Positions 1 through 14,559 of a DNA stretch of 64,000 nt are shown one piece after another (position 1 is the stretch's first letter; every line of letters begins with the position of its first letter). The position numbers were made by a program, and so were the translations under genes. The stretch is taken from assembly GCA_008933995.1 (NCBI GenBank), contig WARS01000010.1, positions 10,457,001 to 10,521,000 of the forward strand, given 5' to 3'. Source of the DNA: Datnioides undecimradiatus. Taxonomy: Eukaryota > Chordata > Actinopteri > Lobotiformes > Datnioididae. The notes beneath the pieces were generated by a model. It made no database searches. It saw only the letters and a list, made by a program, of their open reading frames with translations, and was not told the DNA's origin.

Positions 1-3000
1 CAGATCACAAACTAAACTCTTTGTGGTTCCTTACCCTGATCTGGAATACGAGTCTAGGTAGAGCATTCGATTATTTGGGGGGGAGCATTGAGAAAGATGA
101 ATTTATATTTTCAGAGTTGAAGCCCAATATATGCAGTGATAACAACCCCTATTCAGAATTTGAAGACTTACATTTTGCTTCTGGTAGGCACTAGTGCCCA
201 GGGTTACCACAATTATTATTTTAACCGTATGATACCGAAGTTTAATGAGTTGTGATGAGTCACTTCAGCCCGTGACTGACAACTGGCAAAAGGTACCAGC
301 TTCATTAGCTATAAATACCTCCATATAACAATTTTGCTAACACCTTACCTTAGTTTATCACAGGCCTTTTACCTCGACTGCTTCTTCATGGGACTTGCCG
401 GCACCTTAGACCATTACAGGGAGACGAGCGAAGGCCCTTTTTATTTATTTATTTTTATTTTTTTTCCAAATAAATTGGGACAAAACTTGGTAGCATATTT
501 TTTGTCAGGCAATTTAGAGTTTTGGTCCTTATTTCCAGGGAAAGAAAGACTATTAGAGAGAAACACTGAAGAAAATTAGCAGAGAAAATTGAAAAAAAAA
601 AAAACAAAACACCTATGTAGCGTTAAAAAAAGAGGGGGCTCCAGGTATTTTGAGGCTGCGACATTGATTGAAGAGCTGAAGCCTTGTATAAAAAGATATT
701 TTACAAATCCACAACCTGTGGTTTGTTCTGGAGCAGCTGTGTTGCTTTTGGCCTGGATTCTAGATTTAAAATCCTCACATGTGGGTTTAACTTGGATACA
801 AACACAGAAGTATTAGATTATTGACCAGGCCCCAAGAAAACAGTAGCAAAGTTGATAACGGACCTCTGCTCACTGTAGAAACTGAGCTAGCTTAACCCTA
901 ACCTTACAGAGCAGAGCTACACAGGTTAAATGTTTGTGGATGATTTACATTAATTGCTGTGTGGCTAAAGCCAAGGTAGAAGAAATGGCTTTGTCTCCTC
1001 TTGAACTTTTAAAAGGACCTGACTCTAGGAGCTGAACCGCACTCGAAATCCCAAGGTAACACTTATTCTTAATATCAATTTGGAAAAGGACCTCTGAGGA
1101 CTCTGAACAGAGATGGGGGTTGCTATGGACAGGATGTCTTGTGACTTGTGATTTCAAAAGGCAGGACCTGACTCTGTTTCATTCTGTTTTGTGTCGCCTG
1201 GAGACGTGCTAACCTTTTTGGTTTTATTTTGTGCTTCCCGTTGAAAAGCCGCTTTTGCCATTCAGTATTCTGCTACTGGCTACTACGTTAGAGCTGGGTG
1301 ATAACTGATTGATTTGCAGTGAACACTGTTGATAATTTCATCTAAGTTCTTATTTATAATGTTTTGTGTGTGCTTTGGTATAAACAGAATTATATTTTCT
1401 GATCATAAATCATGCATCACTGCGCACGACTGTGTAATATTTCTTTTTACTACACAAAAACCTTTTATAACACGCTGAGAATGTTAGAAATCCTGTTACA
1501 CAAACAAAAACACTTGGTGTGCATGGAAACACACTGAGAGCACATTATGACTTGCACACAGATGGAATTAAGGGCTGGATGTGCTTGGGAGAAGCTGTCT
1601 AACTCCTAAAGGCAGGACATTATTCTACTCTATGCTGTGCTGCAAAGCCACTGTCCCTTTATACTATTGCTGGTCCCTGTGCCACAAAGTTGTACATTTA
1701 AACTTGTAAAATGTAGATAGATAGGTATGGGTTGTTTTAGTATAGCCATAGATAATACAGAAAAAAAAAATCCAATCAGCCAACAACTGCATTTTCTGTT
1801 GAGCCAAATGGGAAACATTTTTTCTGTGGTCTGTCAGCAGCATGGTTTAAAGTGTTGCTGGCTCCAGGTGCTCTCCAGCAACTCTTGCTTCCAGGTTTGC
1901 CTGTCTTTAATAAAACACTGTGCATTTCAGTGCCCTGAGTCAGATTGTAAGAGAGGATTCTGCAACCACTGTAGTTGTTTTTTTTTTTTTTGCAGCTGTT
2001 CATTTATTATCCATCTTGTTGCCTATTGTTTTGTAATCCTGCAATCTTTTGAAATCCGATCACACGGCATAATTTCTACAAGATTAACTCAAGATTTTGG
2101 CGTTTCAGTTTGGGCCTGTTAGACAGATGAAATGACAATATATTGACATTCTCATTCTTAGGCATGATGAAAGTCAGTCACTCCTTTTGCCAGTGGCATA
2201 CCGGAGAGATCAGAGTGGCAGATGGACTTTGCAACAGCGCAGTCACAGTTGGATCCACAATCTTCTCCGAGTTAGACCAAGCCAAGAAACACACGCTGCT
2301 GACAGAAAACATACAGAGGTGCGCAGAACAGCGCACGCACCTGCTGTGTCCCGTCTTGTGCAATCCAGTACAAATCACGGGCAACACTGTTGCGAAGACA
2401 CAGCGCTTCATTTTGGCTGAGCATTTTTGATGACGCACACTTTGTGATTGTGATTGCATTATATTACAAGATGTTCATCTTGACTTGTCACCCACTCCCC
2501 GTGGACAAAATAATAAACACCTTGCACGAAGCCAATACCTTGTTGAGCTGAATCAACATATTTTCTGACACCACCTCAGAAATTAAGCAGTGAGCTTCAC
2601 AGCAGTGGCTGTTGCCAGAGGTAAGCTTCAGGTTGCATGATACTGTTGAGGTGTTAACAACTGCATATACCCCACTGCATGGAGGCATTCAAAGACAGAG
2701 AGAGGGAGAGTGACACTGATTAATTACTGTATTGATAACTCATCAGGGTGCTCGGTTTAACAGGCTGCTCAGCCTTAATAATACTCAGCACAAAATACTT
2801 TCATTAACAGAAGCCTGACTGGGCATTATTATACAGCATTATGTGGGCAGACTCATATATTGTGAATAAATTATGGCTTTGTATTTATGATTAATGGAAG
2901 GTTTACAATTTGTTGTCCCTTGACTGACGAGGAAAGGGGGAGATAAAAAAAAAAAAGTAGCACATTCTTCACATGTGCAGTTTTATTCAACACGAGCACC

Positions 3001-6000
3001 CGGGAGAGGCACCTGCAAATCGATTCAGATCTGCACAATTAAAGATGAAAAAGAAATGCAAATGCTAATATAAAAAGAATAGGCGCATTGCTCCGTTAAT
3101 TCTACGTGAAAGTTGACTGATATTAATTAAAAATTCCATTACTCTTACAATGGTAATCAATTATATATATAAAAAAAAAAGATTCATTAATAGGGAGGAC
3201 GACAAGGGCTTCTTTTAAACTACAAGACACCCTTTGGGATCAATAGACGAGAGGCAGAATCACAGGCGCAACCTTCTTAACGGTATGGCAGGAGAAAAGA
3301 AGGGATTTTGCGAAAGGGAGGCAAATGGTTCGTTCCTTTCTTGTAACAGTTGTTTCCAATTTACAAAACATAAACTAGCAAAACAGAGCCCATGCGTGCA
3401 GAATTCAAATGATGGCACTACTGATAACCTTATGTAAATCCAAAAAAAGGCAAACATACATTTGGTTAGCATAAAGCATGAGCAGAATGACTGAACGGGA
3501 GCTGGCTCGTAGAGACAGCCCGCCGGTGTGCGCTCATATTATGGCGAGTGTGTCTTTGCACTCCATTTTTCATGATAAGCATAATTAGTAAGATGCACCG
3601 CTCAGGGTACCAGTTGACATGGCAGCTATAAAAAGAAACAGGTAGCGTGAGGAACTGAAAGAAGATTCCTGTTGCCATCCAAAGTCACCATCTGCTGTTA
3701 TGTTTGCAGTTATGATTTTTTTGTTTGTTTGTTTGTGTTTTTCTCTTTCTATGATTACTCAGTGTTCACAAGCTTTCGCAATGCCAAGAAATGCCTTTAA
3801 GCATTTTACATTTACACTTTAGGCAGCTCATTGATGCTTTTGTCAAACAGATGTTTTAGCGATCACGGAGCTCATCTGAGTCCTGATTAACCCCATTTTG
3901 CAGGGTTTTATGGCTTTGTATGGACACACATCAGATATTGCAGAGCTTTAAGTTGTGACCTATAATTCCCACAGTGCTCCCTCTCACCATAAGGCAATCT
4001 TGTCCTGCCTAAAACAGAACAGTTGAGCCAATGCAGATCAGTCATGCTGTCAAAACAAATATCGGTAGGCCCATTGCTGTGCTATCAGTACTACATACAT
4101 ACATATTGACTTAAACCTGCTCTACTACTTCTGCAAACTGGGAAAACTGCTGTCCCTCTGTACTGTCTGTGATATATTCACATACTTAATTCTCAATGGT
4201 TGCGCTTTACAGGGAATTCTTTGCTCAAAGAGAGGGTGGTGTTCCCTGTTACTTTGAGGATTTGCAGCACATGGTCCCTCATTGGCTATGCAGTAAACCC
4301 GCGTATTGATTAATTTGAGTGATTTCAGCGGAGAATGTAACCAACCTCTGTAGAAAATGCTGTAATTGGATTTCAGCAACCAGGATTATGTGGAGCTCCT
4401 CTCAGGAATGCATATGGAAGCCACAACCCCATGCTGATAGTGAGCCAACATTGTTCGTTGAATGGCCCAGCAACTCCGCACCAGCAAGTACATTTACAAA
4501 TCAGTAAACACTCTGAAAGGGGTTAGAACATGCTTGTTCTTCTCATTATTAAGTAGGATTAAATATCTGTATGGATAATGTAGCTCAAAATCTTTTTTTT
4601 TCTTTTGCTCTATACATTACTTGTCCTTCTTTCTCACCCGAGGAAGAAATCAGAGACTCTAAGGAGTACATTTGTATTTCATATATATAGTTCATGATGC
4701 CACCCATAGTTTTGTACAGATTATAAAAATGTCCCCAATGACCCACAAGTCCATTTATTGTGGATTTACTATACTGTGTGAATAAACTATTTCTGCTTCA
4801 AAGTCTGGAAAGACTCATTATTCTATCAATGGCACTAGCTTCCTTGCATGACACGTGGCACCATGTTACACTACACTGACCATAGTTCAGTAGCAGTTCA
4901 GGTGGTCGCTAACACAGTGGTATTTAACGGTTAAGTTCAAACTGTCCATAAGTGAGAAAGCTTTATTCTCACCCGTCATGTCACTCACACCTTGTAATCT
5001 TTTCCAGGTTAGAATCAGTAATGCAAATGAGTCTAATAAGTAGGTTGGGAATATATATAAAGTACCAGGGTAAATTCTGAAACTGTGCTGACTTTGTCGC
5101 CTTGGCTACTGTCTTTCAGTGTTTCGGCTGCTGTGGTCTTGGAAGACTAATATGCTGTTTTATGAAAACTCAGAACTTTGGGCTGTTCTGTGCGTTAAGT
5201 TTGCCTTGGCCCACCATGGTCACACAATTGGTTTCACGTCCTAGGTCTCATCATCCATTCTTTTGTGCTTTGCTAACCAGCTCTCTGTTAGTCTGTCTGC
5301 GTCGGGAGTATATGACACATGATGTGTGATAGAAAGCTGGAGCGACCCATCTTTTGTTTTGTTTTTTTACTCTCTGGAAGTTTTCCTGCGACAAAGGAGT
5401 TAGACACATTGTGACAAATCTTGTCTGAATGATCTAAATGTTATTCCTTCATTCGGTGCATGAGATATAAAAGAAAAAAAAAAAAAATACATGCCTACAT
5501 TAGTGGCACGGAATGAAAAATGTTAATCCCGACTGCAGCACGGACTCTATGTGTGTCCCACCGGAATTCCTACTATCTGCTGTTAATCAGTATAAATCAT
5601 TCTATTGGTGTTTTGTATGCATCCCTGGCCTACTGCTGTCTTGAATATATTTTTATGCTTCTACTCATTATTAAGTCTGAAACTACCCTTCAATCCAACA
5701 ACCATTCAACCACTGCTCTACCGACCGAGTAGTGAGCTGACACACTGGCACTGTGTTGGCATGGCGGTATGTTGTAGGTGGCTCCAAGTTTGCGCGTTGT
5801 CAGGCCAGTGCCATGTCATACCACATCACGACTGCCGGTTGCGTGGTGAGTTCCTGCGGGTAGTCGGTGCACTGGTGAGGCGCTGATGGAAAGAAAACAC
5901 TATGTCAAATGCTGCAAGCTTATTATAGCTGATCGATATTGGCTTGCGAGCCATTTCTTTGCTGCTGACAGCTCGGAGCGTGCTATCTGGGTTGTGTCAT

Positions 6001-6095
6001 GCCTCAGTCAGGTAATAGGGATGGAGGGAAAAAATGCGCACATACACACGGCAGGCTATACTGGTAGATATGCAACGATAGAAAATGTGCAGGAC

Positions 6096-6128
<33 letters not shown>

Positions 6129-6139
6129 AAGAGAGAGGG
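6096..6139. repeat. Compound (TG)n-(GA)n microsatellite
   Basis: About nine TG units pass directly into about twelve GA units with a small interruption. Confidence 0.95.
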
Positions 6140-8494
6140 TGGGTGAGAGAGGACTAAATGGGATAGATTGACAGATATAGCCTCAGGTGTGTGAAAACCG
6201 ATAGGTGTTGAGCTGTATTTACCTCTGAAGCTGCATTCACGCTCCGTACATCTCACCTTCAGTTGTAAACAGACATTCATCAAAACCAAGACAACCGCAT
6301 TCACCGCTTGTAGCTGAGATGAAGTTTTTAACTGTGCTCGTTGATATAGCTTTCGCCTAGCTCAACAATCGGAGGACGTGACGGGACGCAATAAGTCGCG
6401 GCTTAAGCATGGGTTACTAAAAGTTTCCCAAAAAACATGTTTTCATGTGAAGTTATCTTTTGCATGGCAAATAACATGGTGTAAAAAATGATTTTTGACA
6501 TATCACATTAATGTACATGATTGTTATTGATCTTAGGGACCGGGGTTAGGGCTTGATTCCCTTTTCTCATATCACACTTGATTAAACAATATAGTGATAT
6601 TGATACAACATACAGAATGCAATTTTCTACCCAGAATCACAACAATATTGGCCATCAATGTCAAGGAATAAATGGAAAACGTTGACCACGGTGGTAGTAA
6701 GTGATACTGATTGGGGCATTAGCGCACCGTTTGGAAATATGATCCAGGCAATTCAGGGAAAAAGTCCATTACCCATGAGGACAAAATATATGAAATATAT
6801 AACTTTGGCAGGACAGATGAATGGCATCATTAGCTTTTATTTCAGCTGTTCTTTTCTGAATTTCTCGCAACATTCATCATCAACATACATTACAATTGTA
6901 AATGCCCTCAACCTCTTAATATGTTCTAACGAGCGGCTGAATCACTAGCACACCTCATGCATAATGTTCAGGAGAGCAATCCGTTCAAATTACTTTGCAT
7001 TTGACAGTGAATTACTTGCGCAACAAATTCCTGGACTAATTCGGGGATAAGATAAGATCACGTACGAGCATTTCACACAAAGGCGCTGCATGCACAGTTT
7101 AAATGATCTGCACATGTATCCGGGTCTATAATTACATTATTCAGAAATTATAATAACACTATTCTAGGGTCATCTAACTGCTGATATACAGCACGCACTC
7201 GTGTGCCATGTTCTCTTTATCTCGCTGATTGCAGTATTGTTGTGTGGAACAATCATTTAGTGCATTAGATGTGCTCTGTGGACATCATGGAGAGCTCAAC
7301 AAGATCACTGCGTGGCACTTTGCTCAGGCTCTGCGCATCGTAGCCTTGCTTAGGTTCAGGTCAGCGGACAGGCCTCCTCAAAGAACAGCGCGAAGCAATC
7401 AGCTCATGAAGCCGGTGATTTGGGAGTCGATGTTAATTAACCGCCGGCTTGCAGTAAGTCCCGCTGAAGTATTTTACAACAGCAGTTATCATCACCATGG
7501 TGTGTAAACAGGTTGCCTGCTTTTATATGGGCCTCTTCGGGTTTTCAAGCATTTTACGGCTAAATTCCAAAGCATTTAAACTGAACCACATTTAACAACG
7601 CGGAACACGCTATCGCTAGCAAGGCCGGTAAATTTCATATGGTCAGATGATGGAATCTCTCTTTGTTGTTCCTGGTGCATAAGTCTTGTTGAAAAGGTTT
7701 TATGTCCTTCTTATAGGTCCTCATTGAAAGATTAAATTGCGGGCTCCACATCAGTAATAAATCTCAGCCAGGTGTGGGGTGGGACTGGGAGGAAGAGCCA
7801 TCAATAAAAAGAAGGATGGTCAATCCTTGTCAGGCAGGAAGCAAGGGAATAAACAAGTTGTAGGAGAATCTGGGCTGCCCTTTTGAGCAAAAGTGGTTAT
7901 TGACTTGTATTTAAATGAGCGACCTTTTGTTTGCAAGTGTGAGAAACGGGGCATTGGAGCATGCCACCACATGCCACTGCATGCTCTGGATTGCAAGACA
8001 GGGTGCTGAGAGCCTTTTCTTTCTTTCCTTTTATAGCACCAAAGTGTGACTCTATCTAAATTGATTGGATTTCTCTTTAACCTTTACTGCACTGGGGCTT
8101 TGATGTTTGCTTTCAGAACTTAATGGCTGCAGCGCTGGTGACTTTTTTTTTTTTTTTCCTCCAACCGATTCCCTTCTTGCATTTTCTTGCCAAGTGTATA
8201 ATTTGTTTAGTCCCCTTCGAGACAGTCTCAAACATTGGCTTGCTCTTGTGTTCCCATGACTTACTGCGTGAGGTAACATGGTGGAGCCTCCCTGATGTGC
8301 AAAGATATTTTTCTAGATACGCTGAGAACCAGGAGACCAGGTTGTTCTTACGCAGGTCCAATCACTCATCAACAAGACGGCAAAGGATAGGCTCTCTAAT
8401 GCTGTGTAGTCTCTCCCAGCTCCCTGGCTCTCTTTCCACTTTCTCTGCACCCTCCTATCTCTCTATCTATCTCATACACAAAACTTTTTTTTCT

Positions 8495-8497
<3 letters not shown>

Positions 8498-8530
<33 letters not shown>
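8498..8530. repeat. (AT)n microsatellite
   Basis: About 16 AT units. The stretch is self-complementary and can extrude a cruciform. It creates the apparent YIYIYI-type reading frames on both strands here. Confidence 0.95.
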
Positions 8531-8535
<5 letters not shown>

Positions 8536-9148
8536 ACTTTTTTGCATGTTCTTTCTTTTTTCCTTTTGCCACGCTCCAAATATCACCTCTGATTTCCCGG
8601 TTCGTTTCTCCCACTATGATTCACGAGGTCCCAGTTCAGTTTCTTTCAATATGGATTGATTCAATTAGGGATACAATACCAAGTACCAAGACTTTGGACC
8701 AGGAGACATAAAATGAGCCGCGATGATTCATATTTAGACAGAATGCAAACTGCTGGACACAACGCGATTATACAATACTTCATAATGAAAAGGTTCGGCA
8801 CTATGCAGGATGTGCGGTATGAGCTGCGAGCATGTGGTTATCATGGAGAGGTGGTGATATAAAGCTGATTGAGTTGATGGAGCATACAGGTATTCATACT
8901 TTATCGTATGTGGTGTATAATCCAAAAAATATAGGGTGGTGGACAGTCTATCCCAAATGTTGATCAGACATTCACCCAGATTTGCTAACACACTCATACT
9001 GTCCCCTCTCCACTGCTGCTAACGTCTGAAAACTGATTTAGAAAGTAGAGACGGGAGGAATGTGGGACAATCAGATTGACTGCCTGAATGCCTCTTTAAT
9101 TAAGCCTGACATTGGGTTCATGTGCTGACACAGACACAAAGGTACTGG

Positions 9149-9166
9149 CTGGGGGGGGTGGGGGGG
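9149..9166 (+). repeat. G-run pair
   Basis: Two runs of 8 and 7 G separated by a single T, followed directly by AT-richer DNA. It could supply four G-tracts only if each run folds back on itself. Confidence 0.9.
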
Positions 9167-10369
9167 TTACTTCTTTTAACCTTAACCTTGACCAATCAGA
9201 GTGCCACCTTTGCTAGGATACAAAAGAGGCACATGGAACAGGAACCCACTGATCTGGGGCATCATTTAAAAATGTTAATATTTACATTAACCCCCCAGCA
9301 GTTACATTTATGTATTTTTTTATTTATTGCCTCTACAGTACAGCAGTCACCCACAATAAAGTACAACTCTGGGCGCCGTTTAGTTAAAATGCATGCAGTG
9401 CACACTGCTACGAATGAAACGGTTCCAATGCTAGCTGAACCAACTTTAGCTATCATTTCTGAAATAGACTGCATGCTCTGCAAACACGTCAACAGAAGCA
9501 GTGCATAAAACAGTAAAATACGGTTATGGGTGCTGCTAATGCAAACTAAACATTTTCTACTGCTGCAGCATCGCATTAGAAGCAGTTAGGTGCTGAAACA
9601 CGTGTTGACTTTTATTATGAAGCAGTCACAGGAAGTGCGGCGCGCTCCTCGGCGACTGTAGCACTGGCCGCTATCTTTTGTCAGAAATGCGCCTGCAAAA
9701 TGGTCATTTTCAGCATTTTTTGACAGCGGATCAGTTTGAAATACTGCAGGGAGTAATGGAACAAGAAGGAGCAGCCACAGTGAGCCGCTCGATGAAGAGC
9801 TGCAGGCGACAGGCTCCACACCTCTTCTCAGCGAGGGCACCGACTCCTCTGTCACACCACCATTCGCAGACTAATGCCATGTGTATAAAATCAGCTCACG
9901 GTTGCTCACGCAATATTGAAAAAGGCTAATTACTGCTTGACGTGACTCATGTGCGCAGTGTATAGCATGTTGTCAACAGCAGAAATGTAGCATCTTGGGT
10001 CACGAAATCCTTGCATTGTATGTGATAGCAAGCCTGTGAGATGTGTTGCTTTTGATTACACCTCCTATGGCAGAAAGCAAGATTATATTTATCATGTTTC
10101 AAACTGACAAGCACGCTTCCTTTAAGTGGATTCTGAATTGCCACATTGCTATAATTCTAGGTGAAATATGTCAAACAGCAATCCATGACCATTATATTCA
10201 AATGGAGAGTGCCACGACGCTGGAAAGAAATGCTGGAAAATAGCTGCTGAACTCAGCGGAGAGTTTAATAGAGAGTGAGAGGAAGCAGCTCGGCTTGATA
10301 TACAGCCACACCACTAATGGCTGATATTTCTTGCAGATAATCACTGCTCAGCATAGGAAAGGCCTCGGC

Positions 10370-10570
10370 ATTATCTAATTGTGAGTGCACATGGTTGTTA
10401 CATCAACCCCCCTTAAGCCCCCTGGGCTTTAATTGCTAATCTGCAATAATGTGCTTGTTGTCAAATGGAGATTGTCAGTCAGAAGTTTCTCAGCGTACTG
10501 TATCTGCTTGTATTAGAAGTGAAATGCCAGTGCTGAATGTGAATTTTAATTGAAATGATCTTGTTGTTTC
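10370..10570. promoter_or_regulatory. Conserved-looking noncoding block
   Basis: Repeat-free stretch with several TAATT/AATTG elements and no open frame, having the texture of vertebrate conserved noncoding elements. Weak evidence, from composition only. Confidence 0.2.
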
Positions 10571-12229
10571 CATGTTTGTCTTGCGAATAATTACTCTTTT
10601 TTTTTTTTCAAACTGTGGGGCGAGACAGGAACGGGTTGTTGTTATTTGTCTTTGTTCATTTCATATTTGCTGCCTGGCATTGCAGGGGTTTAAACCTTGG
10701 GAGTTTTACAGCACTGTTTTTCGAGGAACAGCCTCGTAATAAACTTGAACAGGTATCTAAGTTGTATAAAACCTTTTTTGTATATCCTTGGCAGACTGCC
10801 TTTTCCCTGTTCATAATACAGGTCCATTGTGGTATTAATATCTCCATTAATATCTCCAAATTTACTTCAAAAGTAAATTTGGGGGACTCCAGGTAGCAGT
10901 TGCATTTTCTATGGAAGAATCAGAGTGGCCCAGGGACTCTTATGTCTTATGACTCTTATGACGTATGTGAAAAATGTAATAACCGCCAAACAACTGCGGT
11001 TCGGTTGCCCTTGAGCAAGGCTCCAGAGTAGCTGCTTCCATGTTAATGCCACCAGTAGGGACCAGGAGTGGTGCTAAAGACCATGCTGATTCTTGTCATG
11101 ACCTTATTTGCACCTCAGGGAGTAAATAGGATAATCAAGTAAGTAGTGTGAGTTGCAGCTCCAAGTTGTGACAGTAGGTGTTCCAACATTCCCCTCACTC
11201 TCCTTCCCCCTTCAGTGTCTGCCACCTCGGCTCGCCTGACCAAGGAGCTGTTATGGCAAGTGTATATAAATTCCAGCATGAATATTTAGATGGAGCACAT
11301 TGTGTGTAAATCAATATGAATACATCGCCGTACTCCCTGTTTTTCGCAGTTAAACAGTTTTTTGTTCCCAAAATTGGGTCACATGCTGGAAAATGGCACC
11401 AGAGCCTGAGCCTAAATTCATTCTCTTTCTTTTTTTCGTAGTCATAGCGCGCCGCCAAAACAAGTGGAAGTGCAGACATGGCATATTTTTCTACCGGTGT
11501 CGCAGTAGAAAAGAAATGTTGCTTTGCTTGCCCTCATTAATCTGAAATAGACCAAACAGCAAGTAAAGATGGATAATGGTTTTTTTAGTATGTTTTCCCT
11601 CCACAGTTCCCCGCGCAACACGAATATTTGCTCACGCCTCATGTTACTGCACCGTTGGAGAAGGGAGAGTTTGCACCTGGAAAAGGAAAATTTGCTTAGT
11701 GTTTGAAGTATGTTTGAGAATATGTTTAAGATAGATATGCGCAAGGTCCTAACTGCCCAGGAACTTTATCTATCTATGGCTTATCTTTGGGGAAATGTAT
11801 CTTTGATGAAATATATATTTTTTTTAAACTTAAATTAGAAAAGATGCTCAACCTGGGAGCTATGAATTAAGAATTTTTACAGATTGACAAGTCTGTTAGA
11901 CAAATTTCAACTTTTTAAAAAAACCCCAGTACAATCCAATGCAATATAATCATAATAATGATGATGGCAAAACAGCTATAAAGTAAAGTACAGGCAGCCT
12001 GAATCAGCTAGATACCTTCTAATGTAATGTGACAGAACCTAGGGTGGCCACGAAAAGGTGAATGGCGATTTCTTCAGCGTGTATTTGGTTTGTCTCTTCT
12101 GGGCTACTGTAGACAAATGGTGACACTATGTGGTGGGATCCATGGAAGCAGGACACTCCACATGTAGATATAAGGGGCTCACTCAGGCTCCAAGACACAA
12201 AGTGATTGTTTTTCCAGATTCTAATACAA

Positions 12230-12275
12230 AAATGGAATTGTAAATATTATATAATGTGAATATTATATTCCATTT
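12230..12275. repeat. AT-rich inverted repeat
   Basis: Nine-base arms AAATGGAAT (12230-12238) and ATTCCATTT (12267-12275) are exact reverse complements and enclose an AT-rich interior with the direct repeat AATATTAT. It may be a remnant of a small MITE-like element or a chance hairpin. Confidence 0.6.
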
Positions 12276-12819
12276 CTGCTGATAGTTCCCGACATGACGC
12301 ATCCAACACATTTATTCTTTAGGCTTACCAAAGTAATTTCTTTTTTTGTGGTGATCTCAAATGTAGAATGAGATAGACGTTTGTTTGTCCACTGTGAGCA
12401 CTATATAAAGGGAGTGGGGTACCGCCGGGAGGCTGAATGTGACGTGTTGCGAGCACAAAGATGGACTATGGATGGAAGATGGAGTTTTGTTTTTTTTTCC
12501 TGGCACTTTAAGCCTTGCACAGCAGTTCAACGCATTAGTATCAAGTTGCGCTGGTTAATTATTTTTGTGGTGTGTTGATGGATCTTCCTAATGTGCCTGA
12601 ACACTTCCTGAGAAAACAATAAGGCGTTCGCCATGTCGTCTCCAAACATCTGTCGTCACTGCAAGCAACCACTGGTGCATTCAGGCAAACGTCACCAGTT
12701 AATACGGAAGGCAGTTGATCCGTAACGCTGGTACTCTGAGTCTCCACTCCACCATCAGTGGCTGTCCCCCTCCTCCCTCCCTCCCGGCTTGTTTTTTGCC
12801 TTCTGTCACAACTGACAAA

Positions 12820-13040
12820 AATCGCATTATCTTGTTAATAATGTGAATTACTCGAATTTTGATGGCCAATGCTAATTAGCAGCGATTCAGCTGTTGCAAT
12901 TATAGTTGGACATGATGCGTTTAATATAACGCTCTTGAAACAGATTATTATTTCAATTATTGCTGACATAGTCTGATTTGCTAAAAAAAAAAACCCTTAA
13001 AAGAATGGTGCATTTTTTTAATTATATTGTCAACCTTTTG
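12820..13040. promoter_or_regulatory. Conserved-looking noncoding block with palindromic homeodomain core
   Basis: Contains the perfect 10-bp palindrome GCTAATTAGC at 12871-12880, a paired TAAT core of the kind bound by homeodomain dimers. It is surrounded by further AATTA and ATTAT elements and lacks simple repeats. It lies about 2.1-2.3 kb past the first coding exon, inside the gene. Enhancer function is inferred; conservation cannot be seen from one sequence. Confidence 0.3.
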
Positions 13041-14559
13041 TTAATTACACTGTGAGGAATAATAGATACCAACCGAAAACCTTGATTAAACACTTTATAT
13101 TGATCCAGGGACCTTAGAGTTAAATAGCAGCTAATAAGGACGCCTGACTTTTACGTCTTATTTGTTAATTTTCAGTCTCATATTTCCACCTGTTTAACCG
13201 CCGCATTTACTCTATCGTACTCGTACGTTTTAACGTAAGAGCTAGGTCGTAAAGGAACTAAGCAGAGCTGGACCTGAATCAAAACTGTCACTCCTTTTAT
13301 CGACTTCACAGCAAGTATTGCATGTCAGATTATGGCACCTGGTTGGTGTATATTCTGTCGTGTGTTGCTCTTTGTGCAATGACGCAGTCAAGAAAAACAA
13401 ACTGCATTTCGACCCGGGACGCTGGGGGCGCTTATTGATCAGTAGGTTTACTCATTACAGGGCAGCCCTAAGGACTTCTATGTTATTACAAACTGGAGAT
13501 GATAACGATTAATCAATAACCGATTGCCAGGTCATTAAAAATCTGATTAAGCATGTGAATCTATTAAACAAAGACCTGAAATATTAACAATGTGTAGTTC
13601 CCTATTACAGTTCCTCCTATTATAATCTGGCATCCGTACATACAATTCTGAAAAAAATAATAATCTTCATTATCTCTCCCTTATTTGGTCCTGAATGGTA
13701 CTTCTGCTTCTGCAAGGAAATTTGCAGTCGCTATAGCCCCTATAGCCCCCAATACACTGCAGGTCACTAAATGGAAATCATGTTTACACTCTAGAGTGAA
13801 TACATTACCACAATTAGGCATTGATGCATTATAGGACAAGCTTTCATTGCACTAAGACGCACGGTCCATTAGAGTTCATTTATGTGCCTTGAAAACAAAA
13901 CTGTTGCCTTTATAGGCCTCTCTGATGGTGCTTGATAATTCCTTGGAAGACACGTCACTGACACCCTGCCCTCCCAGTCTCCAGGCATTATCTCTTTAAC
14001 TTTTATCCTGTTACAGCCACAATGGTTTCGGAGTGAAAGCCTCTCCCTTAAGATTGTCCCGACAAAGGTCCAAGGATCTCATCTCCAAATGCTTTTCATA
14101 TGGCAAAGAATCAGTCAATTATTTTGAAGCAGTGCAGCAGTCCAGGATTAAGTGACTTAGGAGTGCAGCAGACAGCAGCCTCCCTCCCCCGGCTTTCAGC
14201 CTCAGAGACTTCCACAAACAGCATGGCTTGTCAGGGCTGATTGCAGCGGCACTGGGGCAGATAAGTCAGTCTTACTATTATCCTATGTAAGCTAGGAGTG
14301 CCAAATTACAACTTTAGCCCTAAACCCCCACAGAGTTTACTTAGGAATGTCTTAAGCCACAGTGGAGAATAAAAAAATATATATATATCCTTCACTAAAA
14401 ACAGAAACGGCGAGTTTTTAAGGTGTGGGGAACAAAAAGAAGTGTGTCTCATGGGATGTGTGTGTGAGTGTGTACATCTCAGTCTGGATTCAGTTAAGGC
14501 TATTTGGCCTCCCCGCTGTCTTTTTACTGCCGTCACTGTCTTCCCCGGCTCATAACTAT

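Noticed and set aside
343..353. Minus-strand donor-like CTAAG^GTAAGG
   Set aside because: Sequence on the exon side shows no cadherin coding similarity and no clear acceptor. Such motifs are expected by chance in 64 kb.
1727..2122. 131-codon plus-strand open frame
   Set aside because: Cys- and Phe-rich because of T-rich DNA, with overlapping frames on the other strand and no recognisable family.
5690..5745. Minus-strand CGGTCGGTAGAGCAGTGG, resembling the 5' half of a tRNA or tRNA-derived SINE
   Set aside because: No B-box or cloverleaf follows and the A-box match is imperfect. At most a very decayed SINE scrap, which cannot be supported.
8123..8659. 178-codon plus-strand open frame
   Set aside because: It runs through a T-run and an (AT)n microsatellite, giving FFFFF and YIYIYI. 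No domain is recognisable, so it is a chance frame.
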